From JBOZRQ01 sp050789255 (GTDB taxonomy: Bacteria > Bacillota > Sulfobacillia > Symbiobacteriales > Symbiobacteriaceae), in NCBI GenBank assembly GCA_050789255.1, contig JBOZRQ010000011.1:113215-177214 (forward strand): a stretch of 64,000 nt of DNA, in the 5' to 3' direction. Below are positions 1 through 8,269 of this stretch, piece after piece. The translations under genes were made by a program, and so were the position numbers. Each line of letters opens with the position of its first letter. Positions within the stretch are counted from its first letter, which is position 1. Under the pieces are notes generated by a model. It had not been told where the DNA came from. It made no database searches and saw only the letters and a list, made by a program, of their open reading frames with translations.

Positions 1-175
1 CGGCCGCCTTGGTCAGGGTCTCACTGCGCCCCTCGGTGATCCGCCTGGCAGCCTTCCAGGGGAGTCGGGCGAGCGACTCACCCAGTCGTAGTCCCTCGCG
101 AAACAGGTCTTGCACGTACGGCACCCCTTTGGCACATGGTAATGGATAGTCTTTCCCAAGGTGGGTCAGGTCCAC
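1..175 (-). CDS. Hypothetical protein, cut by left edge
   Basis: A reading frame runs leftward off the window with no stop. From a possible GTG start at 175 it gives about 58 residues, an amphipathic stretch with segments such as VPYVQDLFREGLRLGESLAR and LPWKAARRITEGRSE. The regular charged/hydrophobic pattern looks like real helical protein, whereas the overlapping frames give Arg/Pro-rich nonsense. An in-frame stop lies about 45 bases further upstream, so the start is between there and 175. The best purine-rich ribosome-site candidate sits too far from the GTG to prove it. I do not recognise the family. The 3' part lies outside the window. Confidence 0.4.
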   Translation of the reverse strand, partial: MDLTHLGKDYPLPCAKGVPYVQDLFREGLRLGESLARLPWKAARRITEGRSETLTKAA

Positions 176-305
176 GCCCAGGTTGCCGGGGAGACCAGGA
201 AATACTTCCTTTGGCCCATACCAGGTCTACGAAACCCAGGAGTATACTGGCATCAGAAGCTAAGTTACAGTTTTCACAAACCATCTGATCGGGAGACGAT
301 CTACG

Positions 306-491
306 ATGACCACCAATCTCAGCTTTGAGAATCGGGAACTGATTCAGTCGCTCCGGGCCGAAGGGCTCTCGCTCTCTGAAATCAGCAGGCTCATCGGTCT
401 CAGTACTCCGGAAATGGAAGGCGAACGGCAGGTTCCGGGCCTGGATCGCATGTCGGAGATCATCAACATCGAATGGTTCATGCTCCATTAA
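306..491 (+). CDS. Small helix-turn-helix protein, possibly a transposase remnant
   Basis: A 61-residue ORF starting at ATG 306, with GGGAG about ten bases upstream. Residues 10-35 contain LRAEGLSLSEISRLIGLS, a typical helix-turn-helix of the kind found at the N-terminus of IS30-type transposases and resolvases. The remainder shows no catalytic domain, so the gene is either a stand-alone mini-regulator or, more likely, the 5' remnant of a longer recombinase or transposase joined to unrelated sequence. No partner gene is adjacent. The HTH pattern is seen directly; the transposase origin is inferred. Confidence 0.4.
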   Translation: MTTNLSFENRELIQSLRAEGLSLSEISRLIGLSTPEMEGERQVPGLDRMSEIINIEWFMLH

Positions 492-522
492 GTCGGGGGT
501 AGTTCGAACGCTAGCCGGCGGC

Positions 523-571
523 GGGGCAACCTCCTGCGGGCTAAAATCGCAACGTCCTCGGAGGTTGCCCC
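523..571. repeat. 12-bp perfect inverted repeat
   Basis: GGGGCAACCTCC at 523-534 is exactly mirrored by GGAGGTTGCCCC at 560-571, with a 25-base loop that can itself pair (TGCG/CGCA). No T-run follows, so it is not an obvious terminator. It lies in the otherwise gene-free stretch 492-781 upstream of the MFS gene and could be a structured leader element or the relic of a small transposable element. Confidence 0.6.
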
Positions 572-683
572 TCGTCCCCCCGACACCCCCCACGCCTCTG
601 ACTGCCCCCGTCGCCGATCGTGCCGCACATGTCGCCACGACCGGCTCTGCTTCCGGTCGAGCATAGACTACCTACAGACCACC

Positions 684-716
684 GGCCGCCTGCGCAGGCG
701 GCCCTTCTTGCTTCCT
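684..716 (+). promoter_or_regulatory. GC-rich palindrome in the MFS leader, possible attenuator
   Basis: A perfect 20-bp palindrome at 684-703 (half-site GGCCGCCTGC) is followed by a pyrimidine-rich tract (cttcttgcttcc). It lies 80-100 bases before the MFS start. Drug-efflux genes are often controlled by leader attenuators, so this could be one, but the T-tract is imperfect and no clear leader peptide is visible. Confidence 0.35.
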
Positions 717-781
717 GGGGGAACCTTTGGGGGGTCGGGCTCGTCGATACCGACGTAGATCCGACCGCAAAGGAGATCCGC

Positions 782-2038
782 ATGCGCTGGCCACTCTTAC
801 GGCACCGGGACTTCGTGAAACTCTGGGCCGGACAGTCCGTCTCTGCCCTGGGCTCCATTGTGGGGCGCACCGCCCTGCCCATGCTGATCGTCATCACCAT
901 GAACGCTTCCCCCTTACAGGTCAGCCTGGTCCGAACCCTGGAGATCGCCCCCGGCCTCGTCGCCGGCCTCTTTGCCGGGGTCTGGGTTGACCGGGCGCGC
1001 CGCCTGCCGATCATGGTCGGCGCCGACCTGGGCCGGGCGCTGCTGCTGGCCTCCATCCCCCTGGCCTACCTGGCCGGGCGCCTCGGCATGGGCCACATCT
1101 ACGCCGTGGCGCTGATGGTCAGCGTCCTGACGGTGCTGTTTGATGTGGCCTATCAGTCCTACCTGCCGACCCTGGTGAAGGGGGAACAGCTGGTGCAGGC
1201 CAACAGCCTGATCTCCGCTACCAATTCGGTAGGCGAGATCGCCGGCTTTGGCGTGGGCGGCATGCTGGTCCAATGGCTGACCGGCCCGATCACCTTGCTG
1301 GTCGATGCGGTCTCGTTCCTGGTCTCATCGGTGTCATTGATGTTGATTCGGGCGCCCGAGGCGCGTGACGCCGCCCCGGAGGAGGAGACCCGCAGCACCT
1401 TCCGGGAGATCCGTGAGGGGCTGAGCAGCCTCTTCGACCATCCGGTGCTGCGGGCGCTGTCGATCTCACGCGGCATCGACAGCCTATTTGGCAACATCAT
1501 CGGTACGGTGATCCACCTGTTCGTGCTTCGGGAGCTGGGCCTCTCCCCGGGCGTGGCGGGCTCGCTCTACGCACTGGGGGGCATCAGCTCCTTCTTTGGC
1601 GCCGCCCTGGCCACCCCGGCGCTGCGCCGCTTTGGCCTCGGTCCCACCATCGTAGGCTCCGGCCTGGTGGGCGCCGTGGCGACGCTCTTCCTGGCCCTGG
1701 CCGGCGGGCCGCTCTGGGCTGTGGTGGCGTTGATGGCCGCCCAGCAGCTGATCGGCGACGGGGCGATGACCATGCACATCATCCACGGCACGTCGCTGCG
1801 GCAGTCGGTTACCCCCGACCGGGTGATGGGCCGGGTCAACGCCAGCCTGCAGGTGACAGACTGGTCGTTCATGCTGGTCGGGACGCTGCTGGGCGGCGTG
1901 CTCGGCGAGTCGATCGGCCTGCGGGGCGCCCTCCTCGTGGCGGTGGCCGGCAAGCTACTTGCCGTGGCCTGGCTCTACTTCTCGCCGGTCCGCCAGGCGA
2001 GTGCGTCCCACCCACCAGAAGAGGCCGGCCATCCCTAG
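782..2038 (+). CDS. MFS transporter, probable drug/solute exporter
   Basis: A membrane exporter of the major facilitator superfamily, about 418 residues with roughly 12 hydrophobic segments, the usual size. The N-terminus (MRWPLLRHRDFVKLWAGQSV) is typical of the MFS_3/EntS-like group that includes macrolide-efflux-type proteins. The loop WVDRARRLPIMV matches the conserved loop after TM2 (G-x-x-x-D-R-x-G-R-R variant). Start chosen at ATG 782 because AAAGGAG lies 7-8 bases upstream; the frame is open back to 620 without a comparable site. The 3' end overlaps the convergent VTT-domain gene by 84 bp, so no terminator separates them. Substrate cannot be read from sequence. Confidence 0.85.
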   Translation: MRWPLLRHRDFVKLWAGQSVSALGSIVGRTALPMLIVITMNASPLQVSLVRTLEIAPGLVAGLFAGVWVDRARRLPIMVGADLGRALLLASIPLAYLAGRLGMGHIYAVALMVSVLTVLFDVAYQSYLPTLVKGEQLVQANSLISATNSVGEIAGFGVGGMLVQWLTGPITLLVDAVSFLVSSVSLMLIRAPEARDAAPEEETRSTFREIREGLSSLFDHPVLRALSISRGIDSLFGNIIGTVIHLFVLRELGLSPGVAGSLYALGGISSFFGAALATPALRRFGLGPTIVGSGLVGAVATLFLALAGGPLWAVVALMAAQQLIGDGAMTMHIIHGTSLRQSVTPDRVMGRVNASLQVTDWSFMLVGTLLGGVLGESIGLRGALLVAVAGKLLAVAWLYFSPVRQASASHPPEEAGHP

Positions 2039-2611
2039 TGTCAGTCCGAAGACGAGCACGGTGCTCCCGAAGCTGCCCGCCGCCGACCCCGCCAGCGCGT
2101 AGAGAAACGCCGTCGGCAGCAGTCCCGCTGCCGCGCTGAGCAGCATTGGGAGCCACCCCATGCCCGATGCCCCTGCCAGGATCGCCACCGACTCAGCCAG
2201 GACCGGGATCGGCCGGGTGACGATTACCGCCAGGGGGCCCCAGCGGCTGATCAGCCGGTCTGCCTGCCCCTGCTGTTCAGGCGATACGTGCCGGTTCAGC
2301 CAGGGTCCCCCACGCCTGCCCAGGGCAAAGCCTGTCAGGGCGCTTCCCAGCCCGCCAACGAGCGACAGCAGGGTGCCGGCCCAGACGCCAAAGAGGCTGC
2401 CGTGGGCGACCATCACCAGGCTGGACGGCACCGGCAGCAAGACGTCGACGACCAGCAGGCCCACACCGACGGCGGCAGCCAGCGGTCCCCCATGCTGCAT
2501 CCACGGCGACGGATCGGTCAGGATCGGGATCCCGAGCCCCTCCACCACGGCGAAGATCAACAGAATGATCCCCATTAGCAGCCCCAGGGCCTTCAGGTGC
2601 CCCTTCCACAT
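1955..2611 (-). CDS. VTT-domain (DedA/TVP38-like) membrane protein
   Basis: A 218-residue polytopic membrane protein. The central region (LLVVDVLLPVPSSLVMVAHG, then GFALGRRGG and VIVTRPIPVLAESVAILAG) matches the VTT/SNARE-associated domain of DedA and TVP38 proteins, which act in lipid scrambling and membrane homeostasis. Five to six hydrophobic segments are visible and the length is normal. The ATG start has GGGGGAG seven bases upstream. It is the last gene of a leftward cluster with the helical protein (22-bp gap) and the sugar-dehydrogenase remnant, and its 3' end runs into the convergent MFS gene. The precise substrate is unknown. Confidence 0.8.
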   Translation of the reverse strand: MWKGHLKALGLLMGIILLIFAVVEGLGIPILTDPSPWMQHGGPLAAAVGVGLLVVDVLLPVPSSLVMVAHGSLFGVWAGTLLSLVGGLGSALTGFALGRRGGPWLNRHVSPEQQGQADRLISRWGPLAVIVTRPIPVLAESVAILAGASGMGWLPMLLSAAAGLLPTAFLYALAGSAAGSFGSTVLVFGLTLGMAGLFWWVGRTRLADRREVEPGHGK

Positions 2612-2633
2612 GGCTGACTCCCCCTTCGCAGGC

Positions 2634-3185
2634 TCACCAGTCTCCGAAGGGCAGCTTGTAGAGGATGGAGATCGGCGCCATCTCTAACATGTATTCCTGG
2701 AGCAACAGGTGATGCGTCTGCTTCTCGTGGACGATGGGGACGATCACATCTACCAGGGACGGCATGCCGAGGGCCAGGCCCAACTGTTCGGCCACCGCGA
2801 AGGCGCCCAGGGAGTTCATGTTCCCGAGCAGCAGCCCATGGACCTGAGCCCAGGGGCGTGTGGTCCCGCCCAATAGCCCTTGCAGGCCGGTGAGCACCTC
2901 ACCGGCCTTTGCCATCATCAGGCCGAGGGACTTGCGGATCTCGGCCGGATCGTGACCGATGAGATGGTAGAGTTCGTCGACCTTCGCCTCGTGCTCCCGG
3001 GCGCTGTCCGCCATGTCGGCCAGCGCCTGTTTGAGGTGGGGCTCCGCGATCTTGGGCACCGTATCCTCTACGGCCTGACGGAAGGTGGCCTGGGCCATTA
3101 AGAGGTTGTCCAGCCACTCGCCCGTGCGGTTCAGGTACTCCTGCCAGGTTCGGTCATCCAGCTCCAGTACAATCGCATCGGGCAT
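2634..3185 (-). CDS. Hypothetical all-helical protein (183 aa)
   Basis: No family recognised with confidence. The 183-residue product is almost entirely helical and amphipathic, with two pseudo-repeated helical hairpins (WLDNLLMAQATFRQAVED and LKQALADMADSAREHEAK, later HEKQTHHLLLQEYM). The pattern is reminiscent of ferritin-like or DUF892-type four-helix bundles, but the spaced E-x-x-H metal ligands are not clearly conserved. ATG start with GGGGGTA nine bases upstream. It is co-directional with, and tightly spaced between, the VTT-domain membrane gene and the dehydrogenase remnant, so the three probably share a transcript. It lacks a signal peptide and is probably cytoplasmic. Confidence 0.7.
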   Translation of the reverse strand: MPDAIVLELDDRTWQEYLNRTGEWLDNLLMAQATFRQAVEDTVPKIAEPHLKQALADMADSAREHEAKVDELYHLIGHDPAEIRKSLGLMMAKAGEVLTGLQGLLGGTTRPWAQVHGLLLGNMNSLGAFAVAEQLGLALGMPSLVDVIVPIVHEKQTHHLLLQEYMLEMAPISILYKLPFGDW

Positions 3186-3198
3186 GTTTGCTTACCCC

Positions 3199-3625
3199 CT
3201 AGCGCCGCGTGATTCGCCACAACACCCCGGTGTGGGCGTAGGCGGTCAGGTACCCCTTGTGCACCCGGATCACCCCGAAGTCGAGCACATACAGGCTCCG
3301 GCCGTCGGGGTGGAACTTGCAGTCCACCGGCCGCTCCAGGCCGCCGGCGCCAAGGGAGGAGGCCGGGCCGGGCGCCCGGTTGCGCATGAAGGTCTGGGCG
3401 GCGCCCTGCTTGACATCGACCCGGATCACCTTGAAGCCGTGGTCGAGGTCCTCGGTGCGGGGGGAGTTGAGGGGCGCAAAGGTGCCGAACTCGCAGGCGA
3501 AGAGCTCGCCGCGGTGGCCAAAGGTGTCGGAGCGGGAGAAGTCCATCTGGGTCATGCAGGTGTGCGGGCGCTCCAGGTAGGCGGGCGGTCCGACCCAGGG
3601 GGGCGGGTTCTACCGCTGGGTTGTG
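3199..3625 (-). pseudogene. C-terminal remnant of a sorbosone/glucose-dehydrogenase-like protein
   Basis: Only the tail of a six-bladed beta-propeller dehydrogenase survives. The frame contains SRSDTFGHRGELFACEFGTF, GFKVIRVDVKQG, LERPVDCKFHPDGRSLYVLDFG and ends GVLWRITRR, the characteristic end of PQQ-dependent glucose/sorbosone dehydrogenase-like proteins. An in-frame stop lies at about 3625, and the upstream two thirds of the propeller are missing. The longest ATG ORF is 118 residues starting at 3555 with no good ribosome site, whereas intact members exceed 350 residues. I infer a 5' deletion; the adjacent inverted-repeat-rich DNA (3710-3875) may mark the rearrangement. It may still be transcribed ahead of the two downstream genes. 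Confidence 0.6.
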
Positions 3626-3710
3626 CTCGATGCGCTTCCGCAAGCCCGTGGGGGCCGGGGGCCTGCGGTTCTGGGGCGAGGGCTGGCACCGGCCCCGCCG
3701 GCACAAACAG

Positions 3711-3875
3711 GGGTTCAGGTAGTTTTTTTCTGTCGTGGGCGGGGGAAGTCTTGAAAAAAATACCTGAAACCTGACACGACTACGGCGGGGGGGTATCCGA
3801 CGGGCCCGCCAGTGGTACCTAACCGCTGGTTCGTAGGGATCGGCTCCCGCTCATGTCAGGTTTGAGGTACGGATT
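3711..3875. repeat. Cluster of inverted repeats around a CAAACCTGACA motif
   Basis: TACCTGAAACCTGACAC near 3761-3777 is mirrored by TGTCAGGTTTGAGGTA near 3855-3870. A further partial copy, GGTTCAGGTAG followed by a T-run, lies at 3713. The arms around the T and A runs at 3722-3760 can form one hairpin. No gene lies in 3626-4030. The motif resembles the 21-bp direct repeats at 35.66-35.87 kb (CAAACCTG...TTTTGACAC), suggesting ends of one family of lost mobile elements. Confidence 0.45.
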
Positions 3876-4030
3876 TTACAGTGGCAAGTCTGCCCGTCGT
3901 TAAAAAAGGTACCGGAAGCGCTGCGGGGCACCTGAAATGGCATGGATACCCCCCGTGTCAGAAATCCCTGCAATCCGTGAAGTCCGTGGCAGACCTGTGT
4001 CCGATGGCTCGGACAGGCAGGCGCATGCAG

Positions 4031-4210
4031 TCATCCGGGATCCTTTTCCGCTCGCCCTCGCTGAGGGCGCGAGCTTGGGGGGTTGCGATGGCGATAGAAG
4101 GTGGCCCGGGGCACACCCAAAGCACGGCCGAGCCGGTCCGCCTCCTGCCGAATGCGGGCCTTGTACGCTCGCGCCAGTGCTTGCAGGGGTTGCAAGAATG
4201 GAGCGAGGAC
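4031..4210 (-). pseudogene. Transposase fragment (IS3-like region)
   Basis: On the minus strand a 59-codon frame between stops reads QALARAYKARIRQEADRLGR then ALGVPRATFYRHRNP. L-G-V-x-R-A-T-x-Y-R is the hallmark of the linker preceding the DDE integrase core in IS3-type transposases. The catalytic core is gone: the frame ends in a stop shortly afterwards and the neighbouring DNA has no continuation in any frame. It is a small fossil and there is no start or ribosome site. Apart from this and the repeats at 3711-3875, I see nothing in 3626-4316. Confidence 0.5.
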
Positions 4211-4316
4211 TTAATACCCACAACTTTCGCCTGGAGATAACAACCCAGTTTTCCACAGGTTCCTTTCCAACCTCGAACGAATCCCCTCCACAACTCTCTA
4301 TGGAGGTGAGACGTTC

Positions 4317-7073
4317 GTGGTTTTTCGAACCGCATCCCCGCTTCGCCGGGGGTGGCGATGGCGCGCCCGCAGGCTGCTCGGCGTCGCCCTTACGACGCTC
4401 CTGGTTCTCGCCGCCGGCATAGCCGGGGCGCCCATGGCCGAGGCCGCTCACAACGGCCACTTCTCCATCGACGTCGCCGGGACGGTAACGGTGGAGTTCA
4501 TCAGGGCGAACGCCGGCAACACCAACGAGTTCTACGTGATGAACGGCGCCAGCCCGCAGCTGCTGTTCAGCACCGCGACCAGCAACCGGGCGACCCGGGT
4601 CACCCTGGGTAACTACGCCGCAGGCACTCATTTTGAATTCCGGCTCAAGTCCATCTCAGGCGGCAGCACCAACTGGTGGTCCACCCGCCAGGCGAGCAAC
4701 TCCGACGGCCGGGTCCATGCCCGGGTCAGCCAGCCCTACTCAAGCTGCCTCCCTGGCACCGCCCGCGCCTACCTCCTCTCCTGGGAGGACCTCGCCGGCG
4801 GCGGCGACAACGACTTCGACGACATGATCGCCGTGGTGCGTGTGGGCGGCGATGCCGACGGCGACGCCCTCTGGGACGACTGGGAGCGCTGCGGCATCGA
4901 CGACGACGGGCTGACCAGCACCGCCAAGAAGACGCTGCCCGGGGCCAACTGGCAGAAGAAGGACATCTACGTCTACTACAACTGGATGAATGCGGCGCCC
5001 GACGGGCATCATCACAAGCCGGACGCCCTGGCCCTGAGCACCGTGCAGAACGCCTTCGCCATCGCCCCGTTGAGCAACCCGAACGGGACGCAGGGCGTGA
5101 CCATGCACTTCGAGGACGGCGGGGCGATCGCCCACGCCGATGCCATCAACTTCAACGGCGGGCCGGGCATCGTGGATTTTGATACCGTCAAGGCCAACAT
5201 GTTCCTGAACCCCGCGGCGACCTCGTGGAAGCGGTTCGCCTACCACTACCTGATCTTCGCCCACCACCACACCCCCGGCTCCACCTCCTCCGGCCTCTCG
5301 GAGATCGGCGGCAACGACTTCATCGTCTCCCTCGGCGGGTGGTCCGGCAACCGGGGCACCTGGCGGGACCAGGCCGGCACGATCATGCACGAGCTGGGCC
5401 ACAACCTGAACCTGGGCCACGGCGGCAGCGACGGGGTGAACTACAAGCCCAACTACCTGTCGGTGATGAACTACCGCTACCAGGTGCTCGGGATCCCCAA
5501 CGGCATGCCGTCGGTGACCAACTACCGCTACGACTACTCCCGCTGGGCCAAGGACCTCAACGAGGCGGCGATCAACGAGCAGCTGGCGCTGTGGGGCTCC
5601 ACCGACCAGACGATCTGGAAGTGCCCCGGCGCCTCGACCAAGATGATGCCGGTCACCAACTCGCTGGACTGGAACTGCAACGGCGCCATCCAGAACGCCA
5701 GCCAGCAGCTGGACGTCAACGGCGACGGCTCCAAGACGCTGCTCAAGGGCTACAACGACTGGCCGAACATCCTCTTTGCCTTCCAGCAGAGCGGCTCGCA
5801 GATGGACGGCAACCATCCCGAGGATCAGCACCACCACGATGAGGTCATCGACCTGGCCGAGCTGAACCGGCTGATCCGCGACCTGCACGTGGGACTGGGC
5901 GCCCGCTTCCCGGACCTGATCAAGCGGGCCTACGACCGGGCGGGCGGGCGTGAGGTGCTCGGCGACATGATCGACCCCGCCGAGGACCTGCAGGGCACCG
6001 CCCGCCAGAACTTCCTGGCGCCGGATGAGAGCCAGGCCGCCATCTTCCATCAGCAAGATGAGCGGATCGGCGCCCAGCTGCCCGCCTACTTCCTGAAGGG
6101 CGACCTGCTGACCGCCTACGACCGGCTGAAGGGCCCGCTGGGGCCGTTGGGCCGGCCCACCAGCGACCTGTACAGCAACAAGCAGGGCAACGCCCAGGCC
6201 AGCTTCGAGAAGGGGCTGATCATCTACCAGCCCGCCGAGAAGCGCTACGCTCAAGTGGCCTTCCCGACCAGGTTCAACGGCTGGAAGGCGGAGTACTTCA
6301 ACAACCCGAACCTGCTCGGCGCCCCGACCATGGTGCGCGATGAGCCGGCGATCGGGCATCTCTGGTCGGACAAGGGCGCCCCCGAGGGCGGCACCATCGG
6401 CCTGATCGACAAGAGCTTCTCGGTGCGCTACAGCCGGACGTTGCGGCTGGACGGCGCCCAGAAGCTGCGCATCAGCACCGCCACCGACGGCGGCATCAGG
6501 GTGAGCGTGGACGGTCAGACCTTGATCAACGGCTGGGCCGCCCCGCCGACGATCGGCAGCGCCGGCACCTTCCCCGAGCCCGCGTGGCAGAAGCGCTCCG
6601 CCGACGTAGAGCTGAAGGCCGGGGAGCACCAGATCGTCGTGGAGTTCTCCAACCGCAACAGCGACGGTCTGGGCTACTCCGCCCTGGAGCCGGGCAAGAC
6701 CCAGCTGACGCTGCGCATCAGCGATGTCAACGCCTTCCGAAACGAGCAGCCCGTGGTCCTCGACACCGCTCCGGAGATCTATGAGAACCGCACCTTCCTG
6801 CCGGCCCGCTTCATCGCTGAGTCCTTCGGCCTGGGCGTGGAGTGGAACGGCCAGAAGCGCCAGGTCACCATCACCGATACGGCCAACAACAAGGTGATCG
6901 TGCTGACCATCGACGACCGGCGGGCGTACGTCAACGGCGAGGAGCATCTCCTTGATGCGGCGCCGCGGATCGTAAACGACCGCACGCTGATCCCGGTGCG
7001 CTTCGTCACCGAGCAGATCGGCGCCACGGTCCAATGGGACAACGACACCCGCACGGTACTCGTCACTCGATAA
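4317..7073 (+). CDS. Secreted multidomain metzincin-like metalloprotease
   Basis: A 918-residue exported protein. Order: signal peptide (about 1-42, LLGVALTTLLVLAAGIAG); a DUF4114-like beta domain ending LSWEDLAGGGDNDFDDMI; an acidic DADGDALWDDWE calcium-type loop; a zinc protease domain with HELGHNLNLGH (H358, E359, H362, H368) and a Met-turn SVMNY (M384), together a metzincin signature; a linker with LGPLGRPTSDLY; a PA14-like domain (about 655-810); and a copper-amine-oxidase-N-like domain with two half-repeats (RTFLPARFIAESFG and RTLIPVRFVTEQIG). GTG start with GGAGGTGA eight bases upstream. A terminator follows. The domain-level reading is firm; the substrate is unknown, with wall or extracellular polymer plausible. 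Confidence 0.85.
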   Translation: MVFRTASPLRRGWRWRARRLLGVALTTLLVLAAGIAGAPMAEAAHNGHFSIDVAGTVTVEFIRANAGNTNEFYVMNGASPQLLFSTATSNRATRVTLGNYAAGTHFEFRLKSISGGSTNWWSTRQASNSDGRVHARVSQPYSSCLPGTARAYLLSWEDLAGGGDNDFDDMIAVVRVGGDADGDALWDDWERCGIDDDGLTSTAKKTLPGANWQKKDIYVYYNWMNAAPDGHHHKPDALALSTVQNAFAIAPLSNPNGTQGVTMHFEDGGAIAHADAINFNGGPGIVDFDTVKANMFLNPAATSWKRFAYHYLIFAHHHTPGSTSSGLSEIGGNDFIVSLGGWSGNRGTWRDQAGTIMHELGHNLNLGHGGSDGVNYKPNYLSVMNYRYQVLGIPNGMPSVTNYRYDYSRWAKDLNEAAINEQLALWGSTDQTIWKCPGASTKMMPVTNSLDWNCNGAIQNASQQLDVNGDGSKTLLKGYNDWPNILFAFQQSGSQMDGNHPEDQHHHDEVIDLAELNRLIRDLHVGLGARFPDLIKRAYDRAGGREVLGDMIDPAEDLQGTARQNFLAPDESQAAIFHQQDERIGAQLPAYFLKGDLLTAYDRLKGPLGPLGRPTSDLYSNKQGNAQASFEKGLIIYQPAEKRYAQVAFPTRFNGWKAEYFNNPNLLGAPTMVRDEPAIGHLWSDKGAPEGGTIGLIDKSFSVRYSRTLRLDGAQKLRISTATDGGIRVSVDGQTLINGWAAPPTIGSAGTFPEPAWQKRSADVELKAGEHQIVVEFSNRNSDGLGYSALEPGKTQLTLRISDVNAFRNEQPVVLDTAPEIYENRTFLPARFIAESFGLGVEWNGQKRQVTITDTANNKVIVLTIDDRRAYVNGEEHLLDAAPRIVNDRTLIPVRFVTEQIGATVQWDNDTRTVLVTR

Positions 7074-7084
7074 CGGGAAAGCCC

Positions 7085-7116
7085 GGGGGAGCCAAATCGG
7101 CTCCCCTGGAACTTTT
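7085..7116 (+). terminator. Rho-independent terminator
   Basis: GGGGAGCC and GGCTCCCC form a stem with a short A/T loop, followed by a T-containing tail (acttttctgg). It ends the metalloprotease transcript before the GNAT gene. Confidence 0.75.
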
Positions 7117-7163
7117 CTGGGGCCGGGCTCGTCTGGTAACCCGTGAGGAGGGACTCGCACCTT

Positions 7164-8102
7164 ATGTTTCTGATTCGAGACTGCCGCCTTGAGGACTATG
7201 AAGCGGTGGCGGCGGTCGCAGCCGCCGTTCGCCCCGAGCCTATGCTCGCCGAAGAGATTATCGACGAAGACCGCCGGGGCCGTCTGGCGGGCACACTCCA
7301 CCGCCTGGTGGCGGAGAATTCCCAGGGCCGGGTGATTGGCTACGCCTTCGCCGACAAGATGCCCTGGCACCCGCCGGGAGAGTGGGGAGTCAACGCCCTG
7401 GTCCACCCGGAGTACCGCCGCCGGGGCGCCGGCCAGGCCCTCTACCAGGCCGTGGAGCGCATCGCCCGGGAGGGCGGGGCCACCACACTCTCCTGCTACT
7501 GCCGCAGCGACGACCCCGAGAACTTCGCCTGGGCGGAGCGCCGGGGCTTTGTCAGCGACCTGCTGCGCACCGAGTCTGTGCTCGACCTGGCCGATTGGAA
7601 CCCCACCCGATTTGCCGGCCACCTGGACAAAGTGCGCAGCGCAGGAATCCGCCTGGAGGCCTACGACGGTGACGAGCCGGAGCGCATCGTGGATGGCATT
7701 TGGGACCTGGAGCGCCTGACCAGCCCCGACGTGCCGGACTACGAGCCCGATGCCCAGTTTCCCACCATCGAGACGTACAAACAGATGTGGTACGAGTACA
7801 AGGATCCCCGCTTTACGGCCGTCGCGCTGGACGGCGACCGGGTGGTGGGCGCCTCGTTTATCTTCTACTCGCGCAAGATTCGCCGCGCTGCCTACACCGG
7901 GTACACCGCGGTGCTCCGTGAATACCGCGGCCGGGGCCTTGCGCTGGCCCTCAAACTGCTCACCGTGGAGGCTTCAGTCGAGCGGGGCGTCCCGAGAATG
8001 CGCACCAACAACGACTTCGAGAACCCCTCCATGTTGGCCGTCAACACCAAGCTGGGCTACCAACTGGTGCCGGGTCCCCGCCGGATCAAGAGGACGTTAT
8101 GA
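7164..8102 (+). CDS. Double-GNAT N-acetyltransferase
   Basis: A 312-residue cytoplasmic protein with two consecutive GNAT folds. The first (about 1-145) has the acetyl-CoA-binding motif A in VHPEYRRRGAGQALYQAVER. The second (about 160-312) has a weaker copy in TAVLREYRGRGLALALKLL, where R-G-x-G-L-A is typical. Tandem GNATs of this size (mycothiol synthase-like or Eis-like architecture) acetylate small amines or antibiotics; the acceptor cannot be predicted. ATG 7164 is preceded by GAGGAGG about 13 bases upstream; an in-frame GTG at 7143 is the alternative but lacks its own site. It stands alone between two terminators. Confidence 0.8.
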   Translation: MFLIRDCRLEDYEAVAAVAAAVRPEPMLAEEIIDEDRRGRLAGTLHRLVAENSQGRVIGYAFADKMPWHPPGEWGVNALVHPEYRRRGAGQALYQAVERIAREGGATTLSCYCRSDDPENFAWAERRGFVSDLLRTESVLDLADWNPTRFAGHLDKVRSAGIRLEAYDGDEPERIVDGIWDLERLTSPDVPDYEPDAQFPTIETYKQMWYEYKDPRFTAVALDGDRVVGASFIFYSRKIRRAAYTGYTAVLREYRGRGLALALKLLTVEASVERGVPRMRTNNDFENPSMLAVNTKLGYQLVPGPRRIKRTL

Positions 8103-8104
8103 CG

Positions 8105-8146
8105 AAACAAGCCGCCGCAGGGTCTCCTGCGACGGCTTGTTCAGTA
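8105..8146 (+). terminator. Rho-independent terminator
   Basis: A long stem (ACAAGCCGCCGCAG paired with CTGCGACGGCTTGT) sits just after the GNAT stop codon. The U-tract is weak, but no other function is apparent. Confidence 0.7.
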
Positions 8147-8188
8147 TTGGTAGACCTTTGGTAGCGGTCAAAATAGTCACTTTCAACA

Positions 8189-8205
8189 CCTGAAATGATT
8201 TCAGG
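8189..8205. promoter_or_regulatory. 17-bp palindrome upstream of the riboswitch
   Basis: CCTGAAATGATTTCAGG is a perfect palindrome with a three-base centre. It lies about 75 bases before the riboswitch core, in the A/T-rich zone that should hold the promoter of the chemoreceptor gene, so a transcription-factor operator is plausible. The protein that would bind is unknown. Confidence 0.4.
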
Positions 8206-8269
8206 AAATCCTATTCATGTAGCCATTAATTGGGTAGCATAGAGAATGCCTTACAACCCACACAGAGAT

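Noticed and set aside
4740..7622. 960-codon open frame on the minus strand opposite the metalloprotease gene
   Set aside because: It is the GC-biased mirror of a clear secreted protease; composition is Val/Gly/Ala/His-rich without motifs, signal or ribosome site.
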